Shown: positions 22,131 to 60,695, counted from the first letter of the stretch. The stretch: 64,000 nt of DNA from Salminus brasiliensis (GCF_030463535.1 NC_132881.1:40955973-41019972); one strand, 5' to 3'. Notes: generated by a model from the sequence alone, not told the origin. Numbers and translations are program-made.

Positions 22131-22482
22131 CAACCTCAGCCAGCAGATGGCAGTAGTTTACTGCCTTGTTATGTTGCTTTGAACATGTTGAATCTGGTTG
22201 CCTCATTTTTCCACCCTGAAGGACAACACCGCCAATACAGCTCTCCCAACACACACACTCTTAAGCACACATACACACACCACACAAAAGAGAATAAACA
22301 AGTGGTTGCTGCTACAGCCAGACTAAGCCATGAACATCACTTCACTCAGGGCCAGATGGGGCATTTGGAGACTCTAAGCAACGTCTTACTTGGGGGTCCC
22401 TCACCCACCCTAATAAAATTTGGATGCAAGAGTGAACAACAGTTACAACTTCATTCATTTTAATAAGAAAATAAAATTGCCT

Positions 22483-22760
22483 ATACAATAGGACTCTCTG
22501 GAGCAGATGAGTTGGGGAGTTGGGGATGAGGTGAGGTGGTGATCATCCAACATCCTGAATTTACTAATGCTATTGTTGATGAATGCAATCACATCCTCAC
22601 AGCAATGCTCCTCCAAAATCTAGTAGAAAGTCTTCTAAGTCTTCCCTAAACTGTAGAAACAGCTACTCCAACAAAAGCAGGGTCAAATCTTTTCAATACC
22701 CTTGATTTCAGAAGAAACAATGAATGAGCAGGTGTCCAAATACTTTAGGATTGTGAGTGA
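22483..22760 (-). mobile_element. MITE family A, copy 5 (left half, minus)
   Basis: Reverse complement shows 'tttggacacctgctcattca', 'agaaatcaagggtatt'-like sequence, a 'gttggagtagctgtttctac' block, 'attttggaggagcattgctg' and 'gatgttggatgatcacc'. Confidence 0.8.
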
Positions 22761-25700
22761 CATGAGTACCGTAAAATCAAAAATAACAACTACATAGTTG
22801 CTGGGCCTGTTGTGGCTCAGAGGCCTTGAGCACGTCCCATATAGGTGCTCCAGACACTAGTGTCTGTTTGCAGGTAGTGGTTACTTGTGGTTTCCTCGTA
22901 TCTGCTCTATAACAAGGTTATGAGTGAAAGCCTGCACTGGCCATTAATCTCCCACAGCTTGGTCTATACCAGAGTTCTTCACCTCTGAGCCTTGAATCCA
23001 AACAAATATTTTCTGATTTTTTTAATCATAGGGAGTTAATTGAACTCATTAGTCACCTCCTAGCTAGCAACAATGATTTGGCCCAAGTGCTGGGCCACAT
23101 CTGGTACCCACATCCAACCCACATACTGCAAAGAATGACTGCCCAGAGTTGGGCCAGTCCCATGTGCCAGTCGTTTGAACCAGATGTAGTGGTCACAGCG
23201 GCTGTTTGGGTGCTCTCTCACAGCTGTAACTGACTGCATATGTAATGAATCCAGTTTTACAATAATCATTGTCATTATTAATGTTAAAATCATTATTATA
23301 TTGCTATTATATTGTTAATACATACCAAATGGAACAGGGAAGAAAATCCACTGAACACACGAAAGGCGAGCTTTTCCCCCTACAGCTAAAGCGTGGCTCA
23401 TTTCCTGGCACTAGAGCAGATCCCTGCGGACTTCACCTTTAACATGGCTTTTCCTCAATCCCAAATGTAACACTCTTGTTATATTGTGTCTAGACTGGGT
23501 GGGCTCCCCTCTGCTCTAATTTGTTGAAGCAGGTGTGTCTCCTAAGCACAGACACAAGAGTCTGCAAATCCTGCTGCTCAAAAAGACAGACAGCCCTGTT
23601 CTAGCACACTGATTAGCTTGTAGGCGAATTACCAAGTCTTTCATGTGCCGAATCAGGTGTGCTGGAGCAGGGGCCGGATGTAAAGAGCTCTGCCAGAGCA
23701 TGATTCTCTAAATAAGAATCCCCAGCCCTTGTCCTTCTCCAGTCCTGAGGCAGGGGTGCCATTAGGCCTAATTTACTGGGGTATGTTGCTGTGCCCCACT
23801 AAAACAGTCCTGAATTTTATCCTGAATTGCTGAACAGAAGTACAGGAAACACCATGCGAATTTACTACAGGCACTACATTTCCCATAATGCCCCAGTTTA
23901 AAAGAAATTCCCTAATGGGTTCCATTGTTACAGCCAACCTAATTCTCACATAGGTCTTATTTAGGACCATTGTTCAGTGCACAACCCAGATGGGGTCCAT
24001 GTTTAATCCCCTGGGTCCCTTCTCTGGCTCTGGTGGGCATCACATGTGGCACCTGAGGACAAAACATTCTGGTTCCCAGTTGGGCCAACCATACAGGCCC
24101 CACATGGGCATGTTATCTTTTTTGCCAGAAACCTTTCTCTGCTACTCCAAAGCTGGATAATTTCTTCTCCCTGCAGGCCAATGATGTTTATGAGACCTTC
24201 ATGAGATGTTCCATATCTTCTCCAACTACTACATGAATCCTGTCACATATACAAATACCCTGTGAAGAAGCAGACCATCTATCATGCAGTTTCTCTCACA
24301 GTAGGGCCATTTAGTCAGGGTCAATGTCACCTTCCTGAACATCTGCATGATGTACAAGACCCACCAGAAAATTAAGTGTGGGAAGTTGCCTCCATAGCGA
24401 GGAAGGAGAGGAGCCATGAGAAGCCACTGCAGTTTATAATTTCATGTTTTTTCACATTTATATTGAATAATAAGTCTTAAAGCAGAATGCTCCTGGGCTC
24501 CCCCTGCAGTCAGGAAGTGGAAATTGATCTGATTTGGTCTGGTGAGAGAGCCTACTCTCATTTACTGTTAGGAATCTGGCCCTAGACCAGGTTGTAACAC
24601 TGTGCCACATCAGAAATACTGACTTAATCACTTATTGATCAGTATTTAGATGAAACAGTGGAACTGGAAATGGCTTGAGGAGCAGTCGTCACCTTAACCT
24701 CCTAAATTCCACAGAAACCTCCAGTGGTTTCAGACATGCATTCCTCACATCACTATAAGCAATGTCTAGAAGAGTCACTCGGCCACTTATATTTTGCATT
24801 ATTTTGGGGAATTTTAAGAAATTCCTGGATAATAATCTGGTTTCCTGGACTGGGATTAAGGCTGGTCTTGGACTGCACTTGAATGGAGATTTTTCCATTG
24901 GAGGAAAAAGACCCTCATAATGTATATGTACATATTCTACATAGACATTTCTATCTTTTGTTTGATCTGTCTTTTTTCTTGGTTTTTGATCCCTTCAGAA
25001 CACATCTGGGGAGCCTTAAACACTCCACATTGCCTTTATTTCAGTTCCAGGAATGACGTGTCCTCTGTCTTCAAGCTTATTTATTCAGTGTCTAAAGAGT
25101 TAATGTTTCTGATATACAGATGAAAAAACACTTACAGGCAGAAGGAACAAAGCAGTGAATATAGAACTGTGTGAAATGTGGAAGAAACAAATGTGACAGA
25201 GTTCTGAGAGTGGGCCCCCAGTTCTTCTCATTAGATTGCTGGGAAAAGTTCTACACGTCTAAAAACACAAGATGGAGCTGTACACCCAGTTATCGCTATT
25301 CATTTCAGTGCACACAGCTTACAGACACTACGTTTACCAGATTTTAAGCAAATGCTGAAATATAAGGATAAAGGGTGTAATTACACAGACCAGAATAAGC
25401 CTGAAATCACACAGATGGGGAAACAGGCTACAGTAGTAAAAACGAGACCCTGGAAATTTGGATTTCTATGCCATGTAAGAATAACAGGGGTCAAGCCACC
25501 ATGGTTAGTGCTGTACAGCAGCACGTCACTTCAGTGTATTTTTAGGTTTTCCTTTTTCTGTATCTCACACACTCTGTGCTCTGAACACTGCCTCAGGTGT
25601 GGAAACCGGTTGGTTTTAATTGCTGGTTCATTTTCTAAACCCTTTTGAAGTCTCCTCAGAGATGCTCACGCTATAGTCTAAAAACTCGCCATCCTTTTCA

Positions 25701-25806
25701 GCTCCTTTTCTCGTTAAAGGCAGCAACTCTAAGAACATGTGGATTAGTGCAAACTTGAGAAGCAAAAAGGAAAGTAGGAGAGAAAATCGTCAGTCAAAGA
25801 TTCCTA

Positions 25807-26945
25807 TTTATTTTCTTTTTCTTCTTAAAAAATAATAAAATAAAATAAAATAATGTAGAAACACAGTTCAAATGTGACCACTTGGAAGCAAAGTGCTGAA
25901 CCAAGATGAAAGTGAATCAAAATATGACAATGAATTTTTATTATTTTTTTAAAAAATGCATCTGATAATACTAAAAATAGAACATAAAATTAATAATAAA
26001 ATGGTACAGAAATGCTTGCATGTAATAAACAACATGGCAAAAAAGACCACACTATTACCTACCAGATAGCGAGGACAGAGGAACATTGCAATAAAAAGAG
26101 ACTGGCAAGTGCTGGGGTAAATATATATAATCTGCTTCATTTGTCAATTTCCAACAATAAAATATAGGCCTCTGAGTACCCAACTCTAACACCTCTGTCC
26201 TGACGTCGCCTGCAAAAATACAGAGGAGAGGAAAAAAAAAGGGAAAAAAAAGAAAAAAAAGGAAAAAGTGACATATCCAGACATTTCTTTAGAAAGTACA
26301 CATACTGAGCATTATTTTACATCTGAGCAAGACTGGGAGGTCACTGTTAGTTACAAACAGTTATCAAAAAGAAGCCTTTCAAGGACATTTTCTGCAAGAT
26401 GCTTTAACAAGAAAAAACTAAGCTTTCCTGTCTCAAAGCTTATTCTCATATATATACCAGTATATATATATTTATAAAAAATAAAGATAAAAAAAAAAAA
26501 AATCACATAAAATATACACCAAGAGATGAAAGGAATATTTAAAATACTAAAAAAACCAAACAAAAAAAAACCCAAAATGAACTTGATCTCAAACTAAAAG
26601 CAGAACTCAGAACGTTGATCCTTTTTTGCACCAACTGGTCAAAAAAAAACCCCAAAAGAACCCAAATAAAACCCAAAAAACAAGAACGCAGTCTTGAGAG
26701 AACGTTCCCAAGCCAACAGGTGATCCCTCCATGTTGCAAAACCGAACTCTTCTGAAAGGATGTCTGGCCCCCTGAATTGCTACATAGTAGGGGAGGTGGT
26801 GTGAGAGGGGTGAGGGGGTGAAACAGTGCTTGGAATGAACTGAGCTGGACTGTACATACAGAAAACAGGGATGCCTAATAACTTAAAATAACTTAGGGGC
26901 AGGTGTGGAAGGGGGTGTGATTAGTGTCTTATCACTCTCTGCGTA

Positions 26946-26983
<38 letters not shown>

Positions 26984-27322
26984 TGTGTGTGTATCAGATG
27001 TGCGTTTTACAAATTACTGGAACAGAATCAGTGCAAGAACTTGAACTTTGGGAGGAAAGAACCAAACAAGCCAAAAAAAAAAAAAAAGAGCCAACAAAAG
27101 CTCCACATGAAGGTGTGTGTGTGTACTCGTATATTGGTTGATAGGAGGGGTTAAGAGTGTGTGCACGCATGTGTGTCAGTTTGTGTCTGTGTGTCTCAGC
27201 GAGTAGTGATTGTCTGTTTTCAGTTCAGTGTCTCTACAGCAGAGGAGCACGCTGAGCGCTGGAGCCCTCCGAGAGGTCGGCGGGGGGTCGAAAAGTCGTG
27301 GAGGAGTCAGAGGTGGTGTAAT
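25807..27322 (-). other. lef1: lef1 3' UTR (inferred)
   Basis: Minus-strand sequence after the exon 12 stop is AT-rich, with AATAAA complements at 25937-25942 and 25807-25812 as candidate poly(A) signals. It includes a (TG)n run at 26948-26991. No other gene claims this segment. UTR extent is inferred from signals only. Confidence 0.5.
26948..26991. repeat. (TG)n microsatellite
   Basis: About 20 units, in the inferred lef1 3' UTR. Confidence 0.9.
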
Positions 27323-52627
<25,305 letters not shown>

Positions 52628-52729
52628 CTGCAGGAGACAGACAGAGAGGATCGCATGTTAGAATGCAAAACAATCTGCAGAACACAAACACTTAAGGTGA
52701 GCTGAAAAACAGGGAGGTTCCAAAAGTCA

Positions 52730-53140
52730 TTTTCCTCCATTCTAGAGCGTCCTCCATCCATTTACGCCATTCTAGAACGTCCTCTGTCCATTCACGCCAT
52801 TCTAGAACATCCTCCGTCCATTCACGCCATTCTAGAACATCCTCCGTCCATTCACGCCATTCTAGAACATCCTCCGTCCATTCACGCCATTCTAGAACAT
52901 TCTCCGTCCATTCACGCCATTCTAGAACATCCTCTGTCCATTCACGCCATTCTAGAACATTCTCCTTCCATTCATGCCATTCTAGAACATTCTCCTTCCA
53001 TTCACGCCATTCTAGAACATCCTCCGTCCATTCACGCCATTCTAGAACATCCTCCGTCCATTCACGCCATTCTAGAACACCCTCTTTATTCACACTAGTC
53101 TAGAACGTCCTCTTTCCATTCTCTCGTTCACAGTGTTAGG
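52730..53140. repeat. 30-bp minisatellite, about 13 copies
   Basis: Tandem units of exactly 30 bp built on 'cattctagaacatcctccgt' plus 'ccattcacgc'. Decayed units continue to about 53245. The minus frame stays open (LEWREWTEDV repeats) only because 30 is divisible by three. It starts about 100 bp upstream of lef1 exon 4. Confidence 0.97.
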
Positions 53141-53245
53141 ACAATATGCCATTTATGCAGTTTCTAGGATGTTCCGTCTCTTTAATGTTCTAAAACATCT
53201 TTCATTCACACCGTTCTAGAACACTCTCTCCCACTCACATTTCTA

Positions 53246-54720
53246 CACAACTTTCTCTCTAGTTCAGCTGGATTATCAGATCTTTCTGAACAGCTTTTTA
53301 GGACGTTGTGTGTTTGTTGGGTGAGTGTGCTTTGGCATTAAGAAGTGATGTTGTCACATTTTGTACAACTGCCCCCCCCCCCCCCACACCCACCCACACC
53401 CACACACCTCAACAATTACTGCAAGTATATTTCTAAAACTTTACCATTTTACTTATTTCAACAATTAAGCCCAATAAACAGGAAGTTCTCTATACACAAT
53501 GACATAAAACAATCTGCAGAATAAATCAGAAATATATTATAGTGTTACTTAAGGAGCCCTGTCTGGTTAAAAGACCTAGAACGTGATGAGCTCAGTACAC
53601 CCCAAACCCACCAAAATATTCCACTGCAGTAGTTCTGGGGCAGAGGGACTGAGGGAGGGCGCCAGAGAGGAGAAAAGGGGGTGATGGAGGGAGACGGGGA
53701 GGGAGGGAGCGCCACAGGGCAGAGGCAGAGCAGAGGTCTCGGGGCTGGAGATCAAAGGGAATCATTAGCCGGTGAATAAGGGAGTTCATTACAGAGTCCC
53801 GGCCGTCTGCGGTGGAACTAAGCAGGGTTAATCACGTCAGCAGCGGCCTCTACACACACACACACACACACACACACTTTGACACTAAACAGCACACACT
53901 CACATCCACACAGGAACCCCCAGCATCATTACAGCTGTGTGCGAGTGTATATATTACCATAATTTACCATTATCTTTCTCAACTACCCCCAAAAAAACGT
54001 CCCAACAAAATTTTTCTCCCAAAAAAGACATTCACAAAAAAAAACATTCATAAAGTTTTTGTGCTCAAAAATACGACAGAATAAACCTTAGATTCTCTAA
54101 ATAGCAGCCACTGCAGGTCAGACATCAGCTACAGCATTAAATCTTTATACATAATTAAGCTCTATAAAAGTATATCATGCAAAGCACAATTCCTACACGC
54201 TCCTCGGAGCCGGACAGCCCTGAAACGCGTGGTCCTGGAGGAAGGGCTGGGCTGAAATAAGTAGTTTGTTCTAATTTGTGAGCAGGGCTTGACATTCCCG
54301 ACCCGCTAATTGGGCCGAGAAGAAGAGAGGGAGGTGGAAGGTAACATTACTGCTTCATGAGACAGTCTGGTTTACAGCCATAGGGCAGGGGAGAGTGTGT
54401 GGGTGTGTGTGGGAGTTTCTCACGGCTGGCACCACACAGCCCCATGGAGCACTGTTACAGTCCCGGCATAGCACGGGAGGGGGAGGGGAGAGAAGGACTG
54501 AAAAGAATAAAGGAGGATCTGAAACACTGAAATTGCTAATGATGAATGAAGGCAATGAGTGAGGTCAATTTACAGCAGTTAGTGAATGACCCTATATACC
54601 TGCCCCCCTCCCCACAATCAGGTCAATTCCCCTAACTCTTAGTCATTTAGCAGTTTGGTTGAGCCTTTCCTTTGAGAATGCCAACTGTATACCAGCTCTT
54701 CAGCTCTTTCCTGACATATC
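53246..54720. other. lef1 intron 3, no gene
   Basis: Contains a C run at 53372-53385, a short CA run near 53852 and purine-rich stretches at 53640-53720 and 54470-54510. No exon seen. Confidence 0.5.
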
Positions 54721-54725
54721 GTGGT

Positions 54726-54930
54726 CAGTACTTACCAAAAGCTGCCCCAAGGAAGGACAACCGGTGAACCGGCAACAGGGTCCTGGGCATCTAAAGCTCA
54801 CGGATGTGATTTACGGAGGCCTCGTCTCACAACGTATGCCAAACGAACAGTCCTTGATCAACCACGTTTGGTGTAAAGATGAGATACATGAACTGTCAGC
54901 CTATATTTTGCCCAATCTATCACTTTAAGG
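54726..54930 (+). mobile_element. Tc1-like transposase fragment (family D)
   Basis: 'aaggaaggacaaccggtgaa' then 'ccggcaacagggtcctggg' encodes KEGQPVNRQQGPG, a motif I recognise from the N-terminal DNA-binding part of a fish Tc1-like transposase. Downstream sequence stays open for about 45 codons but is strongly diverged. Confidence 0.55.
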
Positions 54931-55397
54931 AAGCACTAGCACAAAGGAAAGCTAAGAAGAGAGGGCCAAAGGTCAAACCGAAACCCAGAGGGACACACAC
55001 CAGCACTGTAGTCTGTTCTCTAATACCTGTGTGACCCTGAGAGTGCGTGTGTGGTTAAGTCAGTCTCTGATGAAGGTCAGAGGTCAGGGCTAATCTAGGT
55101 GGCGGAGCAGCTTTAATGGGCCTTATCCTAGCTAAGGAAGCCTAATCGCTGCCTAGCTTCTCCTAATAATGTGTGACCTGGGGCCCGTAGCCACTGAGGC
55201 AGGGCCTAACTAGAGGCCTAGACGATAGCATCCGCGCCTTTTCCTTCATTTTACGCCTTTCAGCTCCTATTGGCTTCTCCTGTGGGAGGAAGATAAGAAG
55301 CAGGCGGATTTTCCCTTAAGCCCCCCAGTCTCTGTCTCGAAGTGGGGCGAAGAAGAAGAGAAAGAAAGACGAGTAGTGGAGAAGAGAATTGGGAAGG

Positions 55398-55420
55398 GGG
55401 GGGGGGGGGGGGGGGGGGGA
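55398..55420. repeat. Poly(G) tract
   Basis: More than 20 consecutive G residues; length may be unreliable in assembly. Confidence 0.9.
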
Positions 55421-55484
55421 GGTGGGTTCCATCATCAGAACTGCACATGAAAATGAGCCAATAGCTGTCTTCTCTTAGACAGTC

Positions 55485-55485
55485 A

Positions 55486-55541
<56 letters not shown>
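55485..55541. repeat. (CA)n microsatellite
   Basis: About 28 units. Confidence 0.97.
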
Positions 55542-55544
<3 letters not shown>

Positions 55545-55969
55545 CTGACAAAACTCAATATGCCAATATGGGGCTGTTGACTTCCAGCACCCAAGAAGAG
55601 TGAAGAGCTTTGCGATGCGCCTTGACGCCATACTGGATCTGCAGCTTTTTGTGCTTTCCCTGGCGCAGCTGTCAAAGCGCATTTCACTCCACTTCTTAAT
55701 AAACTGCCAGAGCTGCGTGGCTCTTCAAGCTAAAATTGCTTAAGGGAATCTCTTGGCTAATGTGGCACATATGCATAGTGCTGCACGCCATCAACCAAAT
55801 TCACTAGCACAATATTTTCCAAATATTTTGCGGTGCAACCAAATTAGGGCACAACCAAACATTTAGTTTAGACACTTAACAAGAGTTAAAATGGGGGGGG
55901 GGGCTTTAAATAACCAATCAAACTGGCAGATTTTATTATCATTATTTACAATTTTATTTATTTAAACTT

Positions 55970-56545
55970 TACGGACAGGCATGTTGGCTAATTAGGAATT
56001 ATGTCAACACTATGGCCGATAAATATACTGATTTTAGGGGCTAAAAACTGATCATGTATTATTGTAATGTTATATTTAGCTAAACTTGGATCTGCTGATA
56101 TGGTGGAGACAGACAGCAGTTTACAGAGAGAAAAGATTTATTAGGGCCTGACCAATGTGAAAACATTGTGGCTGATAAATGTACACATTAACTAATCCTG
56201 TCTGCAGATATCATTTTTCATTTATCTAAACGTATATCTACTATATGGCTTATGCAAAGTTAGACAGTGCTTTATTAACAGAACCTCTTGTTAAGTAGGG
56301 CTGATGTGGAAAAAAAAACTGTGGCAGCAACAACTTATTTTTGATTGATTGTAACTTTCCTCTGCTGATATGTTGCCTTAAGTTAAGTTAAACAGGGCTT
56401 TACAGACAGAAATGGTTGTTAATTATTGCCCGACTGATGCGACAACATTGTAGCTGATAAATATACTGATTTTAGGGGATCAAAAACTAATCAAATCTGT
56501 AGATATTTAGAACTTTAGACTCATCTGAAAACTGACCTCTGCCAA
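55970..56545. repeat. Degenerate tandem repeat, about three ~150-200 bp units
   Basis: Recurring words in the same order: 'gataaatatactgatttta' (56018 and 56456), 'aaaactgatca'/'aaaactaatca', 'ctgctgatatg' (56091 and 56353), and 'acagacag.a...ttta' segments. Looks like decayed tandem copies of one unit. Confidence 0.55.
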
Positions 56546-57409
56546 TCTGCCAACAGGAGGAGGAAATGAAAGTTTTAATTATTATTTTTAACTCATTTCT
56601 ATGGGTCCATGTATCAAGAATTTAGATACAATGTGGAAAAACAACTTCCATATTCACACAATGCAACTGTGAAAAACACCAAAAATGTAGATACAAGGTT
56701 TTTGTGTTAGAACAACTACACACAGTGGAACACCTAGAGTCCTGTGGGATACTGCCTCACAGCAGCCCTGCATCAAAAACTTCAGGAAAATGTATTAAAA
56801 AAAATAAATCTATTCTTTCTGGACTGTCTGATTCACAAAGCCGCAGCCTTTAATAAAGAGAAGGGCTTGGTGCTTCCATTCTGACGTGTTCTCTGGGAAC
56901 GCCAGAAGTCTCCAGGCTAATCCAGCAGAGAGCTGCTCAGATGGTTCCAGGTGGTTTCAGGAGGAACAGCCTGGCTCAGTCCAGTTCACATTAGACTAAA
57001 AACACTTTTACGATCCGGCCCAGGAAGAGGCTGCACAGGCCCATGTGACCGCAGGAAGCGGTCCGGCAGGCGTCCTGGCACACTCGTGCCTGGATTCCTC
57101 ACAGGCCAGACGTTTTCACAGGCTGGGTGGCAGGGCAGAGGGCGGCCATATTGGAAGTCCCTCTCTTTCTCCCTCCCTCTTCGTCTCTCTTTATTGAGAG
57201 GAGAAATAATAGGCTTAAGGCCTTTCTATTCATAATAGAGGGCAGGGGAGGGTGGCGGCGCGGATTGGAAAGAAGCGATTCCATTTGGAATTTTATAACC
57301 AGCCTTGGCTCGGGCCACTTCACAAGAAGCCTCAGATGTGGTTTTAAGAGAAATTTCATTGTGCGGAATTCGAGCTGGCCAACAGCCGAGAGAACGAGAG
57401 ACAGAACAA

Positions 57410-57480
57410 GAGAGAGAGTGTGAGTGAGAGAGTGTGAGTGAGAGAGTGTGAGTGAGAGAGTGTGAGTGAGAGAGAGAGTG
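57410..57480. repeat. 14-bp GAGTGTGAGTGAGA minisatellite
   Basis: Four near-identical units next to a GA-rich flank, in lef1 intron 3. Confidence 0.9.
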
Positions 57481-57689
57481 AATGAAAAAACAAATGATTG
57501 CGAAAGAGTGAAAAAACAAAAGGTAAAGATTATGAAAAAAGAAAAGGCATCAAAATAGAGAAACCCAAGGAGTGTGAAGGAGAGAGCTAGCGCGAGAGGG
57601 AGCCCGAGATATTGAGAAAAATAAAGGTATCCTGACTAACTTGGCAGGGAGTGTAAGAATGTTAAGTGAGCACACAGGAAAGGTAAAAC

Positions 57690-57960
57690 AGGCTGGCCAA
57701 CATTCGCATCCTCTCATTTTCAGACCCAATTATCTCGTGGCTGCTGTTCTGACAGTCTCCTCAGAGCCGCTCTCGCGCGTGTTTCTCCTGACGCACTTCT
57801 CGTGCCGCTTGCGCTACCAGCCCTTTTGTGCTCCACTCAATTATCAGACTTCTGCGGCGTGGAGGGAGAAAAGAGGAAGCGGGACTTTTATAATAATCGC
57901 TTCCCACTTCTGTAATTTATATGCAATGAGGACTCCTCGTGCCCGCGGCTACAGCAGAGT
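57690..57960. promoter_or_regulatory. Candidate regulatory element in lef1 intron 3
   Basis: CpG-containing complex sequence with AT-core homeodomain-like words 'cccaattatc' and 'ctcaattatc', flanked by low-complexity DNA. It does not code. A purely sequence-based suspicion. Confidence 0.25.
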
Positions 57961-58779
57961 GTGCGTGTGTGTGTGTGCGTGTGTGTGTGTGAGAACCGGT
58001 GCGCTATGTTTCACAAACAGTCGGGGAGGCGGAAACCCAAGTGTTGACGACAGCTTCCCAGGCTGCTAAATGTGGGTGAATGCCCTTGTAAACTGTGATC
58101 CTCACACTGATCCCAGCGCTCCTGAACCCTGCCTGCACTTCCCTGCACCCTCACCCAGACATTCAGACAGGCAGTGTGATCTGCCTATGCTCCACCCACA
58201 GGGAGTCCTACAGTCATCCTATCATAGTGCAGCTTCTGTTGCCAGGTTGGTCAAGCTTTCTTACAGAATGTTGGTGTGGGAGATCTCTATTAAAAAGAAC
58301 TACAGGAATATCCCTGGATGAAAATATTATGGATATTTATATGGATTTGTTTTATAAATAAGCAGGTAGTTCAGGCTCATCATATTTTCAGGTTTGGTGT
58401 CAACAGGGTAAACAACATTTTAAAGGAAAGCAAGTTTAATGTAATAGTAGTGCAAGGTAGTCTGATCAACCAATCACAAGCTTTCTTATGCTTATTTCTA
58501 CCCTCTAAACACTGGGTAAGCAAATGCTATCCACCACTGCCTCAAGCGTTCAGTGCATCATTGTTCAAGTCTGAAGCTCCACCAGGTCAAAGATACACCG
58601 GAGGACCTGTAAAAGTAAACTCTACATCCATGATAGAGTAGAGAAGTAGGCCTAGATCATTACTGGTTTACCAGACGTTTTTTTTTTTATTTTATTTTTT
58701 TACTTTTTGTACCACCTTAAATGGTGGCCCAGTTAAGGCGGAATGTAAAATTACAAGAAACAGACAAATAAAAAACACC

Positions 58780-58850
58780 TCATCCCAACTGTGAAGCATG
58801 GTGGAGGGAGAATCAGGCTAGATCTCCCTGGTTTAGCATTACAGTGTTTA
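58780..58850 (+). mobile_element. Tc1 transposase core fragment
   Basis: 'ccaactgtgaagcatggtgg' plus 'agggaga' encodes a VKHGGG motif typical of Tc1 transposases. Both sides are diverged. Confidence 0.45.
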
Positions 58851-59812
58851 CATTTTAAACTGTAAACACACTCTTGTGCACTTCCTCACTGATAGGGATA
58901 ATTTCGGTTCCTTGAAAGGAAATTAATGACGCAACAGGATTTTTCAATTGTGAATAAAGACTGCACTAGTGGGTGGAGCAAGGACAGGTTTACTGACCAA
59001 AGCTGCTAGTTAAACAACAGTACAGACAGTGCCTTGTATATATGCTAGATAAAAAAAAAGAGACCCAACTAGCTCAAAGCTCAAAACCACTGATTATTGG
59101 AAGCAGTGATGATTTAATAATCTATCTGCAGACTTCAGGGTGCTTCCCAAAAGCACGCCAAAGGCCAGAAGCAAAAAACACAACCTGTCCTTCCTGCTAG
59201 GCCAGGCCAGGTGTTCCCACTCATATCAGCAGGAGTGCATGACCTTTCCACAACAAAAGGTGAACACACACACACATTCACACACCCAATTCTACTGTCC
59301 TGGTGCCTTCAAAGAGTGCCCACCCCACCAAATAAAGCTGCAGAGAGCGGCTTCACTCCACTCGTCCGGGACAGAACCGAAAAAAGGGAGAAGCTTAAAT
59401 AAATAACCAATTACCATCCTGGAATACGAGCAAGGCCCCGCGGTCTTCACTGGAGTGTTGAAAATGGAATGCGTTATTGGCAGGATGGCCTTTTGGCCGA
59501 GGGGCTTAATGTAACCAAACCCAATTAATGGAGAAGAAAGGAAGACTAGCAGCACACGCCACGTGCCCAGGGTAATGAGACGAGAGAGAGACAGCAAGAA
59601 AGAGCGGGAGAGGGAACGAATGCCAGAAATCCTGGCCTGGAGGGTGTAAAAATATATTCGTGTCGATGAAGGCCCTTCCAGTCGCTCTCCTCTAAGAGTA
59701 GTTTGTCTTTCCCCTTCGTCCGCACTCCGGCCAAAAAAACGAATCCGCTGTCCTCAGATGACCAGGAGGCCGAGCAGGTCATCCCTACACAGGTTGGTCA
59801 TGGTTTTAAACT

Positions 59813-60425
59813 CTAACCATCTTCGCTGCAAACATGTCCAACCCATGCTATCAGACACAGACAGTAGCTACAAGACAAACACATGCAGACACATCCCTGG
59901 CAACATGCCAAAGGCAAAAACCACAGACGAACTGTGACCGGGTTTTTCTAGTCAAAGGAAAGCCAACATCAATGCTGGGCACTGCTAAAAGAAGGGCAAG
60001 CGTAGTCTACAAGTAAGACTGGTCTAGTCTCTGCCTCAGAAGCTCCATCCCCACACATAATGGGAATGTTTGACTATCTACTGTTGGGGGGAGTGGGGTG
60101 GTAAGCCTGCACACCAACACCAAACCCATATCCCGACTGTGAGGCATGTTGGAGGGAGCATCATGGTTTGTAGCCGCTTTGCTACTTTAGGCCCTGGATG
60201 CCTTGTGATCATTGCGGGAACTTTATTTATCCATTAAAAAGATAGTCCAGGATTAACCCCTTGATCTCCAACCATCTTCACTGCAACATGACCAGCCCAT
60301 GCAGTCGTGTTGCAGTGATGCGTGTTGACACAACCCTGGCAATATGCCAAAAGCCAAACCACAGACCAACTGTGACAGAATCTCTAGTCAAAGAAAAGCA
60401 ACCAGCACCCATGCCTGCCACTGCG
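59813..60425 (+). repeat. Diverged direct repeats flanking a Tc1 transposase fragment
   Basis: Segments 59813-59990 and 60261-60425 share 'aaccatcttc.ctgcaa', 'ccctggcaa.atgccaaa', 'ccacaga', 'aactgtga' and 'tctagtcaaag' in order. Between them, 60105-60240 encodes a broken RHVGGSIMV...GPGC stretch like the Tc1 transposase catalytic region. Probably two nested or tandem copies of one decayed Tc1-like element. Confidence 0.55.
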
Positions 60426-60695
60426 AGCATAGGATTTGATTGCATTCGATGACAAGAGCACAAGTGAGGTCAGAATGTTGGATGATCCACCACCCCAACT
60501 CCCAAAAGTATTGGACGGAGCACCACCACCATTCCACTGCTCCACAGCTCAATGCTGTGGGGGCTTTGTACCTCTCTAGCCCACACCTGACATTAGGCAT
60601 GGTGCCAATAGGTTTATGTTTATCCACTCCAGGAAGTTGTATTCTATTGGATGCAGTAGAAGGGGTGTCCACAAACATTTGGACATATAGTGTAG
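60426..60695 (+). mobile_element. MITE family A, copy 10
   Basis: Starts inside the family ('aggatttgattgcattcgat') and ends with a good right TIR, 'catttggacatatagtgta'. The left half is replaced by the Tc1 relic. Confidence 0.85.

Larger units (their letters stand above)
21221..25806. other. Intergenic DNA between convergent hadh and lef1
   Basis: About 4.6 kb with no supported gene. It holds a Tc1 transposase relic, a MITE copy, and a stretch around 23075-23180 and 23990-24110 with repeated 'gggcca'-type words that looks like a degenerate repeat family. An unusual open stretch on the minus strand at 24229-24417 has no splice context and no similarity I recognise. Confidence 0.5.

Noticed and set aside
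24229-24417. 62-codon minus-strand frame between hadh and lef1
   Set aside because: No splice sites of quality, no recognisable family, and no neighbour that needs an exon there.
52692-53093. 133-codon repeat protein (LEWREWTEDV units) on the minus strand
   Set aside because: Produced by the 30-bp minisatellite, whose period is a multiple of three; no conserved flanks or promoter.
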